Assembly: GCF_032854445.1 (NCBI RefSeq)
Contig: NC_088302.1
Location: 18,969,338 to 19,033,337, forward strand
Source: Liolophura sinensis
Taxonomy: Eukaryota; Mollusca; Polyplacophora; Chitonida; Chitonidae
DNA length: 64,000 nt
Reading direction: 5' to 3'
Position numbers and translations under genes: made by a program. The notes beneath the pieces were generated by a model that worked only from the letters and a program-made list of their open reading frames with translations, was not told where the DNA came from and searched no databases. This document shows, in pieces, positions 37,201 through 49,400 of the stretch. Each line of letters opens with the position of its first letter. Position 1 is the stretch's first letter.

Positions 37201-37378
37201 TACTGTAATAAAATCTTCAGTCTTTTCAACCTTTATCATAAAGCTTAAATCATTTGTTTTTGTCACTAAAGATGAAGGCTTCCTAAAACTATGTATTAAA
37301 ATTATTTCTCTAAACCCCATAGTTCTCTCAGAAAATATTGTTTGCAGAGGTGGTTGAAAAGGTTGAAGAATTGGGATA
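37201..37378 (+). mobile_element. MITE-like element family M, copy 3
   Basis: The left end TACTGTAATAAAATCTTCAG, continuing TCTTTTCAACC, is the imperfect inverse of the right end GGTTGAAAAGGTTGAAGAAT followed by TGGGATA. The interior differs from copies 1 and 2, so the ends are conserved better than the middle. Confidence 0.55.
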
Positions 37379-37745
37379 TGTGTTAAAATCTTGTATTTAT
37401 ATATAGTGAGTTAATATTCTGTAGTATTCCTTATAAGTAAAGATAGATCTGTGTGTCACAAGAAGTATAACAGAATGTGTTTTGCCTGCTAGAATTTGAT
37501 GGGGATCAGAGCAGTCAAAGGGCTTGCCTCACACACACATGTTTTTTTCATGTCAGAATTCGATACTGTACCACTCTTCCAAACTGTGAAATATGTTTTC
37601 CTTTTGAAATAGTCTGAATAGCCAATGGTCATTTGTGGGGCGATATAGGGTTCTTGAGTGTCCATGACATGTGGAAGTTATCAGCCAATCCAAACAGAAT
37701 GTTAAGAGGTTAAAATACCAAGGGGCTTGTTCCAGGTGATGCCAC

Positions 37746-37785
37746 CGCCCTGAGACTTGTGAATTCGCCCTGAGACTTGTGAATT
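37746..37785. repeat. Perfect 20-bp tandem duplication
   Basis: CGCCCTGAGACTTGTGAATT occurs twice in a row without change. The minus frame across it (37553-37885) is not considered coding. Confidence 0.95.
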
Positions 37786-37936
37786 TGGTGCAGATGGGTG
37801 AAAAGAATGAAGTGGGAAAAGCTTGATCAAAGCTTGATAGAGAAAGCCAGAAGTAGATTGTCTGGGTACACGGAAAACCACACAAGTGGCAAGAGTTAGA
37901 GGTCTTCAGGGGAAGGGCATCAAAGAGCCTTTTCAG

Positions 37937-38005
37937 GAGGTTGACTCCCTGCTGGTTGCCCTCAAGGCTGTTGTCTCAACTGGACATACCTGCCATGCTC
38001 TACAG
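37937..38005 (+). CDS. Weak candidate coding exon, 69 nt
   Basis: A short acceptor (CCTTTTCAG) precedes 23 in-frame codons reading EVDSLLVALKA at the start and TCHALQ at the end, closed by CAG|GTGATT, a donor lacking the preferred G at +5. Both boundaries are phase 0. The stretch is more GC-rich than its surroundings and would form an amphipathic helix. The frame also stays open to a TAG near 38140, so it could instead be a last exon. I do not recognise the protein. The composition is suggestive but the splice signals are mediocre. Confidence 0.22.
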
Positions 38006-41000
38006 GTGATTCTAATAAACAATGAAAACAAATCTCTGTGGCAACTGTTGCAAATGTTGTCTCGTCTTTCAAGGCATAACAAAGTGTTCATCACCCTGTT
38101 CGGGGAAAGGTTATGTGAAAGAACATTCCATGCAGATTAGATGTCTGCTTTTTTTATGAGGAAGCATTTTTGAAAATCTTGAGACCTTTATACAGTAGCT
38201 GAGCAATGCTGTTAAACACTACCATTGTGTTACAGATATACGAAAGTAAGCAAGGCTGCATTAGCAGTGAAAACGTATTCTTGTAACTTAGTATATGTAC
38301 GTCACGTGAATTTGTTCTTAAAAAAAAAAAAATAGTGTATAGTTTCACTGAATGTTCGTTTTAACCAACAGTTTTTTATTGTGGAAATTAAAGTTTTCCA
38401 TTTTCTGCTGAAATTCATGCTTTTCTTTCAAATGTTCGCATTTAAGTTAAAACTGTAGTTTTACCAGCCTGAGGCAAACCGTAACATGTTGCTTACCATC
38501 AGTAATGGTGGTCCTTCCTTAGATACATGTACGTGTTGTTAAGTAAAGTGGCACATTACATACACTGTATGTGTTTCACTTAAAAGACCTAATGCTTTTA
38601 CTCTGTTCTCGACAGGATCTCCTGTTTATTATGGTGAAGTATAGGGTTCTTGTAATCTGGAAAAGTAACGCTGACTCTTACATACAATTGCTACAGACAA
38701 TGCTGGACAAGAGCCAAGTTCCTGCGGAAGGGTTTATTGGTAGGGAACTATTATCGCTGCAGTTTAGTATACATGGTCGTTAGGTGGGGGCGTGATTCAT
38801 GAATTCTTCCTGATTATTTCCTGACCCAGTTGTCAATTCATCAAGATAGTGTCAACTTGCCTTGGCGCCGATTCAAAACGAAGATAAAGGTGCGAGAAGC
38901 GAGTAAGGAATGATAACTCGGATATTTCTCTTTTGGCTCTTCGTCTGTTCAAGCTATTAACTCGTAAGCCTATTTTCTTGTGCATGGCCTCGTATGAAAC
39001 AAGAGCACCTGTGACCTAACAGCTAGAAGTTGACTGCATGGTTGTCTTCTCTTTGATTGGATAAGCAATTGCCTTTTCCCTCTTTGTTATGGTTGAAACA
39101 CATGGCAACTGCCAGATATATTATGACTGAGGTCTATCCAGAAAAGCAATTAAGCAACTTTTGCTTGTGAAACGCCTTTCTTGTGTAATATATATCTAGT
39201 TGTTGGAAGCATTTCGTATATATGTGTACGTAAAATATTAAACCAGAGGCTTTGCGCAGCTAAAGAAAAGATGGATGTGATAACACAGATTAATTTCTTA
39301 ATGACAGCTCTTCAGTATTTTTTTCATATAACATGAACTTGTTAGTGCTACAGCATTTGTGTAAACATATTTTAAGGGAATTTTGATAAATTGACTTGTG
39401 CAAATCCTTTAATTCTGTCAAGCACTGAGGCATGTGGTTGGTTAAATAGCCAATGTAATGTTTTTACCCATGAATGTGAAATTATCAGTCATTAATTTCA
39501 TTCAAATTTGAGAAAACTCAGTGGTGTAAGAGGTAGTTTTGATATCATTTATTCTTCATGAATTAATTTGTTTTGGACATACTGAATATAAACATAACTG
39601 GCTTGTCTTCCAAGCTTACCAAGTAACAAGTTTCATGAAACTATTAAGAAACTGACATAATAAAGCAAACTTAAGATTTTTTTATAGAAAATGAAAGTGC
39701 ACTTATATACAGCCAAAAAAGTTGTTATGGATTGAAAATAGGATGGTACTATTTTTCTTTTCTGTTGACTGTCCAGACTTCAGATATTCTTATTTGGCTA
39801 AGTAAGATTTAAATGCATGTACAGTTACCTTCTCAACACATATATATAAACAGTTACCTTAGTCATAGTGTCATTTTGATTAATGTTAGACTTGCATATG
39901 CATATTGTAATCTTTTTTCCTTTATGTTAATGTGAAAGGAAGATTAAACTAGACCAAGGAAAACAAATGGTTATTTATTTTCTAAAACTCTTCTTGGAAA
40001 TGCTGTATAGAGAAAACAGACCTGAGGAAGAGGGGCTTGTTAACAAGTTTAGCACCTGGTACAGGATGATGTAACAAGCAACTTGCCTCTAGGACAGATG
40101 AACATTGCTTACATGTTTCCGACTGGAATAGTTTGGAATCATCAGTCTGAGCTCAGTGTATTTGTTACATCCTTGATGTCAGGAGGCAGGTGCATTCATT
40201 TTGATACTTAGGTCTTGCAGCTTTTATACATTCAAAACCCAAAGGCTTTTAATATAAATTGCTTGATTCCTTTATAGTGAGAAACTTAGATTTTATGATT
40301 TTTTGAATGAAAATTTTTTTAAACTGTTAAATGTGAAGAAAGTGTCAACTCTCTTGACTTTGTGTTTTGACATTTTGTTTGAAATCTCCGTTTAATTAAG
40401 GGTCATCAGAGTTTCTGTATGTGCATATGCATAGCATGTGGCCATAATCAGTTGCTGGTATAGAATGGCAGACACATCCTTGGTTCGCGTTAATCTCAAA
40501 AAAAGAAAGTGGAAAATCGATGTGTGCATGTAGTTTACAAATGACCAGTGATTTAGCATGGTTAAACCAACCTTGGTTACTGTAATTTGACCTCATGCAG
40601 CCATTCTTGTTATAATGATAGGGATTGGTTTAGCCAACATACCAAATTTACCAAAAGAGACCATCATTGGAGCTGATCATTAGACTCCTATCCATTGGCA
40701 TTCATATCACATATCCACTATTTTGATATAGCCATAAAATGTATTGATTTCTCATAGATTTATGTCCAAAAATAATTTCTTTGCCAGCAGGATAGTTGAG
40801 TAGAAAAATTCAGCTGAAAATATGCTGGGACAAGAATGTGAACATCTATGAAGCCTGAATCAATTCACCTTGATCCTTAGTAATATGTTTATAGACATAT
40901 TAATGGCCTTGGAACAAAGCCTGGCCAGGTCCACATTAAGTTAGTAGTCCCTCCTGAAGATTAATTAGTTGTCAGACCGTATTCATTTTAAAGATCGACA

Positions 41001-42055
41001 AAGTTTCTGTATGCCAGTCCCTTATCTTCAGCACAGCTTGGACAGTACAGCTCACTTTGAACAGCCATTATTGACTGCTGGGTGCCGTCACATTCGTGTT
41101 ACTCGTGTATCTCTTTGACTTTAATTCCCTTGCTGCTCCGTTAGTCCGATGCTTGTCGGTTTACTCTTTGGCTCAGAATATCGAAATATCCTGTATCTGA
41201 ATGATTAACGAGAATGCTGACGAGAATTGGTTAATGAGTTGTAATATCAGCGGTGGTTTGGGACCCGTTGGTATGAGATGAGACACACACACATGGAGAT
41301 TATGATTGAATATGAGGGCAGGGAATGCCAATTGGATGAGATAACCGCATCAGTGAATATTGGGGATGCCAGTAAACTGTGTAAACGCCAATGATAACAA
41401 TATTTATGTCTTTGTCGTGCTTAAATGCCTTGAAAAGGATAATAATCAGAGTGTCGGCATTTGTTCTGTCTGTAAGACTATTTGTTTACGTGAATGCCAA
41501 GGGCACCATGCAGGCCATACAAAGTCTTACATTTGCATAAAAGATGTCTCATATTTAACACAATGCAGTTACGCCATGGAAATGCACAGTATCAGATTTA
41601 TGTGCCAATCAAAGCCATAAATTTCATGTTTCAAGTGTAGTTAATACGCGTCAGTGTCGGGTCTCCATTATAGACATAACAATATTTGTCAGTGGGTATT
41701 ATGTAAGACTGTGCTGGGTAAATCTTAATTAGGTGTTTCATAACATATAATCAACGAATATCCAAATAAATTGTGTATTTTTGGCAGGAAGATCAATCCT
41801 GTTGTGAAGGCACACTGGAAATACAAGTAATAGTATTAGAAACAATATTCAGTATCAAGCTTCTTTGATTTTTTAGCTTATACATTTTAGGGTTTGTAGA
41901 TCGATAGTGCAAAAACATGATAATGTTATTTGGCATAGTGAACATAATAATGTTATTAAGTAAATTATGAATTTAGTTGCTTTTTTCAAGATGTGTGTGT
42001 TAAATTTAGCCCTTTTGCAAGTTGTAACTTTTACATATGTGGTTTTGTGTTACAG
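38006..42055. other. No gene recognised
   Basis: Four kilobases of AT-rich sequence. A frame at 41360-41620 plus contains CSVCKTICLREC, followed by paired histidines, but lacks an ordered zinc-finger pattern. An acceptor-like GTATTTTTGGCAG near 41787 is followed by KINPVV-like codons and an early stop. Neither is strong enough to call. Confidence 0.3.
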
Positions 42056-42099
42056 GAATGATGAAGGCACAGTCAAATACACAAACAAGTGTGATGCAA
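42056..42099 (+). CDS. Weak candidate micro-exon, 44 nt
   Basis: A good acceptor, GTGGTTTTGTGTTACAG, and a good donor, GCAA|GTAAGC, bracket 44 nt. Two of the three frames are open: one reads NDEGTVKYTNKCDA, the other MMKAQSNTQTSVMQ. Both splice sites are well formed, but a 44-nt open interval is expected often by chance and the reading frame is undecided. Confidence 0.25.
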
Positions 42100-42183
42100 G
42101 TAAGCAAAATGTAGGTAGATTTTTGATGTCTGATTAATCAAGGTTTAAAACAATGTTTTCTCTTCATTCACAAATTTACTGCA

Positions 42184-42292
42184 TGGGTGTCCTCCAGGCT
42201 CTGTCTGGTTTCCTCCCACCATAATGCCGGTCGCTGTTGTATAAGGGAAATATTCTTGAGTGCGGCGTAAAACTCCAATCAAATAAATAAAT
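42184..42292 (+). mobile_element. 5'-truncated SINE
   Basis: It begins inside the middle block (GTGTCCTCCAGGCTCTGTC) and runs through CCACCATAATGCCGGTCGCT to TTGAGTGCGGCGTAAAACTCC and an AATAAATAAAT end. Loss of the tRNA head is the usual outcome of incomplete reverse transcription. No clear target duplication is seen. Confidence 0.92.
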
Positions 42293-43203
42293 TGAAGATT
42301 TGATGTGCTTTGCTTGATAGTTGTCTCCTGCAGAGGCGGTCAGTTTCATGGGTGGGGTAAGGTGAAGTAAACTGCCAGTCTTTAACAATTAAGTACAAAT
42401 TAAGGAGCTGGGAGTCTGTAGTTCATATTTTCTTTCTGCAAAGCAGGCGCAATATATGCATTGCACATTGGTGGACAACCTCATATAGTCTCTGTATAAC
42501 CTTTGTGTAAGACCACCTAAATTATGTACATGAATTATGTACAAGAATAGTTACATGCCTATATGTGTGTACTTGGTATTCAATGATGATGTTAGTGGGT
42601 GGTAGCTTCAGCTGGTTGACAAGTGGTTCTTCTCTGTTGTATACTAAATTGGCATCAGTCTGCTACATTTCCGGCTTGGGAAGGTGTACATGCCATACTT
42701 TGTTTCTCATGTTGCATATACATGTAACCCTAGTGGGACAGGAACTTGCTGTTGGAGTTGAAAACAAACAGGTGTGTAAGTGAAAAGAGTAACAGGTGAA
42801 GGTGGTCTCATATTAAGTCCGCCAATGTGAAAAAAAATCACTTTTCCAGGTCGGATCAAATGATCAGTAAAGTATATATCAGCAGTGTTAACCCACTGAA
42901 GAGGCTTTTGTTTTTACTGTGAGATTATACAGATACAAGCAATTTTTCAAGAATGTCAGAATAGTACAGGCATGTATTTATTCATTCTCCATAGGTGACC
43001 AGATTGAGGCTAAAATTATTATAAACTGGTTTAGCAATCTGTGGCATATCTGAGATCTTTTTTGCCCGAGTACAAAGAATAGCTGATTTTGGTGGTGACT
43101 TGTGCACAGATTGGGTATATATCTGGCCATGGCACCAGGTGTTAGAGGTACAGCAGGACCATTTTGCATTTTGATGCGACTAAGGGCTTTTTCAAGACTA
43201 TAA
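42293..43203. other. No gene recognised
   Basis: Nothing beyond isolated ACATGTA words. The frames here have no motif. Confidence 0.35.
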
Positions 43204-43373
43204 TAACCCATGGGGAATATATTGCCACTTTTTCCAGAGTAAACCATGGGGAATATATTGCACTTTTTCAAGAGTAACCCATGTGGAACACATGGCACTT
43301 TTTCAAGAGTAACCCATGGGAATATATTGCCACTTTTTCAAGAGTAACCCATGGGGAATATAATTGTCACTTT
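43204..43373. repeat. 35-36 bp tandem repeat, five copies
   Basis: Units begin at 43204, 43240, 43275, 43310 and 43345. Each reads TAACCCATGGGGAATATATT followed by GCCACTTTTTCAAGAG with a few changes; the last copy decays. The unit contains CCCATGGG, a palindrome. Confidence 0.95.
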
Positions 43374-45027
43374 GGGTGCTTATATATAGTCATTAAAATG
43401 ATTCATGCAAATTTTTGCACTTACTCACTCCAGTATATATGTGAAAAAACAAGGATTCGTTTGGATTATATTTTTGATTGTTTGTACTCTGTGATCTTTG
43501 CGCTGTAAGAATGTATGCATCGCACATACTAGAGTCAAAGCATACCTTAACAGTAAGTCTAGCATATTTTAAGTGACACATTTTACTTGATTTTTATTGC
43601 TTTGTCCTCCTTATGGGGTCATTTAAGAGTTTTTTGTTAAGTTTCATTAAGTTCTTATCAGAAGAACATAAGTGTTTGCATCAAAAGTTTCATTTTAAGG
43701 CCTTTATCTGCTTATGAAATAGCATTTGGACATGGCAAATTTCAGGTGCAATACGTTGAACCTATATGTATTATACCCAGGTTGTATAGAACTACATGTA
43801 GGTCTGCACTGTTTGTTTGACATGGTGAACTAAAGCATGAGACCAAGAATTATTTTACTGGAAATATTACTGCCAATATTAATAATATTAAAAATAATAA
43901 CATGGTCAAAATAATGATGGAGTGTAATATAATTCAGTAATAGGATCCTAGATTGGCATTGACAAGATTGATAGAGAACAATATATTCCAGTGGTTTAAG
44001 CAGTGAAATACTCAGCATGTGTTACATAACTCCTATTCTGTTTTTGCAGGGAAAACCAAAAGCAGATTCTTTGTAATTCCCTCTGACAACTCTGGGATTT
44101 ATAGCATGTGATCTCAAAGCTATCTTCATGGTTTTTGTTTGTGGTGTGCTTCTCTGTGTAAATCATGTTGATTTCCTTATGTTGGGAGACGACTGGCTGT
44201 AAAACTTCTATTGGCTTACGTACACATACCGTGGAGACTGGTTGGAACTATAAGATCAACTTTATCATCCTATCTGCCAGGCTTGTCGAAGGAAATCAAT
44301 GGGGTAATGGGGCAAAAAAAAAAAAAAAAAACTGTGAATGGATTGAAGTTATTTCTGGGCTAATGCCAAGAAGCTCTAAGACCTTGAAGTATTTGTGCTA
44401 GGTGGTAGACTTATCAAGCCAGGGCTATAACGTTTCGAGCATCTTCTCTGCCCAGATAGTGGGTGGAATGTCTCACAAGGCTGAGTTAAAGAGTGCCCAA
44501 AGAGGGTTGACACACAGAACAAATGAGGGATCACATCAAATCTTCTTCTAAACACACTTGTCCTTAGTTTCCAGAACTTTATCTGTGATGGTTTAGAGCC
44601 AAGGTGCCAGTAGCACTACATATCTCTCCTGCTCTCCTTGTCTGAAGGTAGACACGGGCGACAACAGGAATTTGGCACCAATTTCCAGGCCTCTTAGGAA
44701 ATTGGTCGTGATATTTTTTTCACTCAGAGGGGTAAATGTACGTGTATCTCAAGGACATGGAAAGCTGTACTTACTATATGGCTGTGTGTTTCAGGTCTGA
44801 CGTTTTGTCCGTCAAAACTATCTCCTGTATACTCCACGAAATTTTGCCACAGTCCTTGGCTGGGTATTTCTTTGATCATGCTGTTGGCTTATTTAGTTAT
44901 TGTTTCTTTTGAACATATAACACATAGTTGTAAAATAATTAGCCTTAAAACCTAGTACATTCATGTTCTTAATACCTCATCGAAGAAGAAAAGCCATGGA
45001 TTTTATGATTTTCAAGTTAGGTGCATT
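43374..45027. other. No gene recognised
   Basis: Contains an 18-bp A run at 44314-44331. Acceptor-like TTCTGTTTTTGCAG at about 44049 is followed by a short open frame with no donor. Not called. Confidence 0.3.
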
Positions 45028-45326
45028 AATTTTAAACATAGTATTTATTTATTTATTTGATTGGTGTTTTACGCTGTACTCAAGAATATTTCACTTATAC
45101 GACAGCGGCCAGCATTATGGTGGGAGGAAACCAGGCACAGCCCGCGGGAAACCCACAACCATCCATAGGTTGCTGGCAGACCTTTCCACCTATGAGCGGA
45201 GAGGAAGCCAGCATGAGCTGGACTTGAACTCACAGGGACCGCATTGGTGAGAGGCTCCTGGGTCATTACGCTGTGCTAGCGCGCTAACCAACTGAGCCAC
45301 GGAGGCCTCGACAATTTTAAACATAG
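45028..45326 (-). mobile_element. Full-length SINE, minus strand, 14-bp target-site duplication
   Basis: The body at 45042-45312 is the reverse complement of the standard SINE: tRNA-like head at the right (CGAGGCCTCCGTGGCTCAG on the minus strand), tail at the left (reversed TTTATTTGATTGGTGTTTTACG). Flanks AATTTTAAACATAG at 45028-45041 and 45313-45326 are identical. The 95-codon plus frame across it is incidental. Confidence 0.97.
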
Positions 45327-46337
45327 ACACTTGAGTATGAGTTTGTTGAGCGATAATTGTGAGAGGAATTGATCAATAGTTTCTATCATTCAGTGCTTTA
45401 ATACTTTTTGTCACAGGGTTAACCATCTACATGTAACTGTTCATCTATTCACAGATGAAATAGAAAATTACATGTACTATTATTTAGACTGCCTGTTAGT
45501 ATTTGAACACAGTACAAATAGTTTTAAAAAAAAGTTAAATTTGGACACTATGCTTAAATGAAATGGTCTCAGAAAGGGTGTTTGGACATCTTTCTCATTG
45601 ATACAGACCTGCAACTGGAAAGTCTGTGTGTGAAATTTTATTGGTTGCATTCAAATTGTTAAGTGCTGTACTGGTTTCAGGGTAACTGAGCAGTCCATTC
45701 CAGATTTGTGACTTTTTGACCCAATGTTGGACCAGAACCATATTTGGAAATACAAAGCGTGATGCTGAGTGAAAATCTGTGTCTCTGTGGTTTGTGACAA
45801 GAGTCAAACCGTGGTCTCCCATGATAATAGCCAAAAGGCCTGGGGCCAGATATTGATGCTGGGCCGCCCAGTCGGCATAGTTCATCCCTGAAGACTTGGC
45901 TTTGGATATGCTGGCGCCTTGATGGCCGGGCTTGCTGTATTCTGATGCCAAGGCACGCTGGTTGTTAGTGTATAGTTGTGTATAGTATACTCTTGTCAGA
46001 GGAAAGTGAATATCAGAGAGGAATGGTTTGCATGATTAACACTTGAGGTACTAATATCATTACTCAAATGCATATATTATGAATCATATACATGTATGCT
46101 GGTGTTACTGGCCTTTGTGTTGCTGTGCAGTGTGTACTGGTACATATATTTGTTACGATCACTCTTTTCTACCTGTTGTTTTACACACACAATAAAAAGG
46201 CAATGCTGAGTCCAATTTATGAAGTACATGTATTATATCGTCACATTGATATTTTCGGAGTTAATCTAATATTCAGATTGATGAACTCCTTAATTCATAA
46301 CATTGTGTTTGCTCTGTGATCCATATATTATTATACT
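45327..46337. other. Stretch with an unassigned 118-codon minus frame
   Basis: On the minus strand 45951-45595 reads as a compositionally ordinary peptide (ASEYSKPGHQGAS near the start, HTDFPVAGLYQ at the end) in a GC-richer patch around 45800-45960. The frame is open back to about 46035 with no ATG before the internal GMNYADW. No acceptor clearly precedes it, and I recognise no family. It could be a terminal exon, a decayed coding segment or chance. Confidence 0.2.
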
Positions 46338-46557
46338 ATATTGGTTGGCGTTTATTTTTCACTCAGGCATTGACAGTCTGGTGTATGTGTGTAGGAAACC
46401 AGAGAGGTACAAATGTCGCTAACATTAACCTCAGGAGTTAAAGTAAATGCTGTAACAGAGAAAGCTGGATTTGAACATGCAACCACATTAGAAAAAGGCC
46501 TGATGGTCATAGTAAGCTGGCTCTTCAAAAGTCTGAGCTAGTGGTTCAAGGCTGTAT
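46338..46557 (-). mobile_element. Diverged SINE of a second type sharing the common tail
   Basis: Read on the minus strand: a tRNA-like start (CACTAGCTCAGACTTTTGAA), a B box (ATGTTCAAATCCAGC), a middle with TCTGGTTTCCTACACACA, and the end GAGTGAAAAATAAACGCCAA followed by CCAATATA. The end resembles the common tail GAGTACGGCGTAAAACACCAATC, while the head differs from the intact copies in the window. It is old and has no visible target duplication. Confidence 0.5.
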
Positions 46558-46635
46558 ACTGGTAATTAAGTAATGCTTTTTAGCAAGTGTTTATGTATTC
46601 AGATCCCTGCATAAAGTGGAATTTACTGGCAAGTC

Positions 46636-46908
46636 AGTACATGCGTGGCTCAGTCGGTTAGCGCGCTAGCACAGTGTAATGACCCAGGAGCCTCTCACCA
46701 ATGTAGTCGCTGTGAGTTCAAGTCCAGCTCATGCTGGCTTCCTCTCCGGCCGTAAGTGGAAAGGTCTGCCAGCAACCTGCGGATGGTCGTGGGTTTCCCC
46801 CGGGCTGTGCCCGGTTTCCACCCACCATAATGCTGGCCGCCGTTGTATAAGTGAAATATTCTTGAGTACGGCGTAAAACACCAATGAAATAAATAAATAA
46901 GTACATGC
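46636..46908 (+). mobile_element. Nearly full-length SINE with 9-bp target-site duplication
   Basis: The body at 46645-46899 starts at GTGGCTCAGTCGGTTAGCGC, lacking the first few bases (GGCCTCC) of intact copies. Otherwise it runs complete to TTGAGTACGGCGTAAAACACC and AATAAATAAATA. AGTACATGC flanks it at 46636-46644 and 46900-46908. The loss at the extreme 5' end with an intact duplication marks a slightly truncated reverse transcript. Confidence 0.95.
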
Positions 46909-48475
46909 ACACATACAATGTACCTCTCTTTAAGCAGGCATCTGCCAACCTTGGTCTCCAGATGCTCCATTTTTTAATAATTATAACAACAGTTATGCAT
47001 GTTCATATGTCCCATAATTATGTCTGACTTGAATGTCTTCTATTGCATTTTTAATTCAACCAGTGTAACTTTATTTCCATAATCAAATTATTATGATGCA
47101 AATATTAATTGTAACGTTCCGAGTTTGCTGTTTTGAGTGCCAAGAAAAAAAGTGTGGGAATTGTAGGGTAATTGTTTGTATGCATGCTAAAATGAAACAC
47201 CCTCTGGTGTACAGTGTATATTTAAATTAGGTGTTATTGGTGGAAATGTACTTACATGTACATACACATCTCTATTTCCAAAAGCACAAACCCTTCTTCA
47301 GATTTGCCTGTGGCAGAACTTAATTTTCTGGATTGGTAGCCATGCCTGATGTAGCCCTACTGAACGGCGGTGCTGTTTGGGTCAGTTGGGATCCTCTGGG
47401 CGTCTGGGTGGCTACCATCATACATCAGACCGTGAAGACACAGTTACAAAGTCAGGTTCCATACACTCACATTAGCTTAACTGGGCACGATGATGACGAT
47501 GATGAACATATCCGTTATTGCCAGAGTTAACTTCATTGATCGCTTTAACCGGCAGTGCTCCAGGAAAGGACAATGCTCAGAAATGGGTTTTCTTGATCAT
47601 TACACGTTACACTAAAACATGTTACAGTTGTACATAGTTTCTAGTTATGTTTAAAAGAAGCACCTTCGGTCATAGAAGGCTCTTTTTTTAGTGGTGTAGG
47701 TTGTGTTGTTCTTTGTGATTTTGTTCTCTTAATTAGCATATATCTGCATAAAGGTGAATGCTAATTTTTAAAGCACTTATAAATGTATTTGTATTGACTT
47801 TGATTTATTTATTTGCTCTGCTCTTTCTGGTTCATATGGGGAGTACATGGCAAATCGTACCAAAACAAACTCATGCTGTAATCTTATAAATTTCTAACTA
47901 AAATCTTATAGTTTCAAAAGCTTCTCTAGATTTATACTGTAGGAGGAGTTGATTCCAGACAAAAGATTCTCAGTGTGGAAGAGACAGACAAATGTCTGTT
48001 ATATTCACAGACTTCCCTTCTTTGATAATGGTTACATCTTCAGTGGTAGCCCAATTCCACATTCTTTTCATGCATTGCCTTCTGTCTTTAATCTTAAAAT
48101 CAATAACACTTCTTTTGTCATGTAGATTTAATAATTGGGAAAGAATCGAGTAGTCGGCATCAATAAGCATCGTCAATTTCAGCCAGTATAATGGAAGGAA
48201 ACATGCCAGCTTCATGATTTAAATGGGCGAGACTCGGGGGGAAAACGAAGCAATCATAGACTTTAGTCAGAACATCAGTGACTCAGTTTTGTATTTTCTT
48301 TGTTGTACGATAAATTACTCAGAATTTATTGACTTTGTAACATAAGAAACAGCAATTTTAATCTGATTTGAAAAATTGACTTAAGTCTAAGATCACTTCG
48401 TGATCTCATGGCCTGGTGAATGGCGATGGTATATTTCAGTCACTACATGTTTACTTCACCTATAAAATTGATCCT
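46909..48475. other. No gene recognised
   Basis: A moderately GC-rich patch at 47333-47460 and a short (GATGAC)-like run near 47490 are the only departures from AT-rich background. The 65-codon frame there is not convincing. Confidence 0.35.
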
Positions 48476-48519
48476 CATCGTATAAGAAAAAATTATTGAG
48501 TACGGCATTAAACATCTGA
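48476..48519 (+). mobile_element. SINE tail fragment next to the 37-bp array
   Basis: CATCGTATAAGAAAAAATTA followed by TTGAGTACGGCATTAAACAT is a slightly degraded copy of the last 45 bp of the SINE. The tandem array starts within a few bases of its end. Confidence 0.85.
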
Positions 48520-48522
48520 AAA

Positions 48523-49350
48523 TGTGCCATATTCTTTACCAAGTTTGCCCACATTTACATGTGCCATCTTCTGTACCAAGCTTAACCACATCTACATGTG
48601 TCATCTTCTTTGCCTAGCTTAACCACATTTACATGTGTCATCTTCTTTGCCAAGCTTGCCCACATTTACATGTGCCATCTTCTGTACCAAGCTTAACCAC
48701 ATTTACATGTGCCATCTTCTTTGCCAAGCTTGCCCACATTTACATGTGTCATCTTCTTTGCCTAGCTTAACCCCATTTACATGTGTCATCTTCTCTGCCT
48801 AACTTACCCACATTTGCATGTGTCATCTTCTGTACCAAGCTTAACCACATTTACATGTGTCATCTTCTGTACCAAGCTTAACCACATTTACATGTGTCAT
48901 CTTCTTTGCCAAGCTTGCCCACATTTACATGTACCATCTTCTTTACCAAGCTTGCCCACATTTACATGTGTCATCTTCTTTGCCTAGCTTAACCACATTT
49001 ACATGTGTCATCTTATTTGCCTAGCTTAACCACATTTACATGTGTCATCTTCTTTGCCTGACTTACCCACATTTACATTTGCCAAGCTTACCCACATTTA
49101 CATGTACCATCTTCTTTGCTAAGCTTGCCCACATTTACATGTGCCATCTTCTTTACCAAGCTTACCCACATTTACATCTGTCATCTTCTTTACCAAGCTT
49201 GCCCACATTTACATGTACCATCTTCTTTGCCAATCTTGCCCACACTTACATGTACCATCTTCTTTACCAATCTTGCCCACATTTACATGTACCATCTTCT
49301 TTGCCAATCTTGCCCACACTTACATGTGCCATCTTCTTTATCAAGGATGC
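48523..49350. repeat. 37-bp minisatellite, about 22 copies
   Basis: The unit is TGTGCCATCTTCTTTGCC followed by AAGCTTGCCCACATTTACA. Verified starts at 48523, 48560 and 48597 give an exact 37-bp period. Variants alternate GCCAT/GTCAT, TGTACC/TTTGCC/TTTACC and CTTGCCCAC/CTTAACCAC; one unit near 49075 is shortened. Copies decay from about 49345 to 49400. Overlapping frames of 68-133 codons in different registers come from a stop-free unit whose length is not a multiple of three, so the same peptide words (CHLLC, PHLHV, IYMYH) appear in rotating order. Confidence 0.97.
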
Positions 49351-49400
49351 CCACTTTTACCTTACCACCTTAAATACCAAAACTTGCCCACACTTAACAT

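Noticed and set aside
41360-41620. A zinc-finger or B-box protein fragment (CSVCKTICLREC)
   Set aside because: Cysteine and histidine spacing does not fit a known finger pattern, and the frame has no good start or splice sites.
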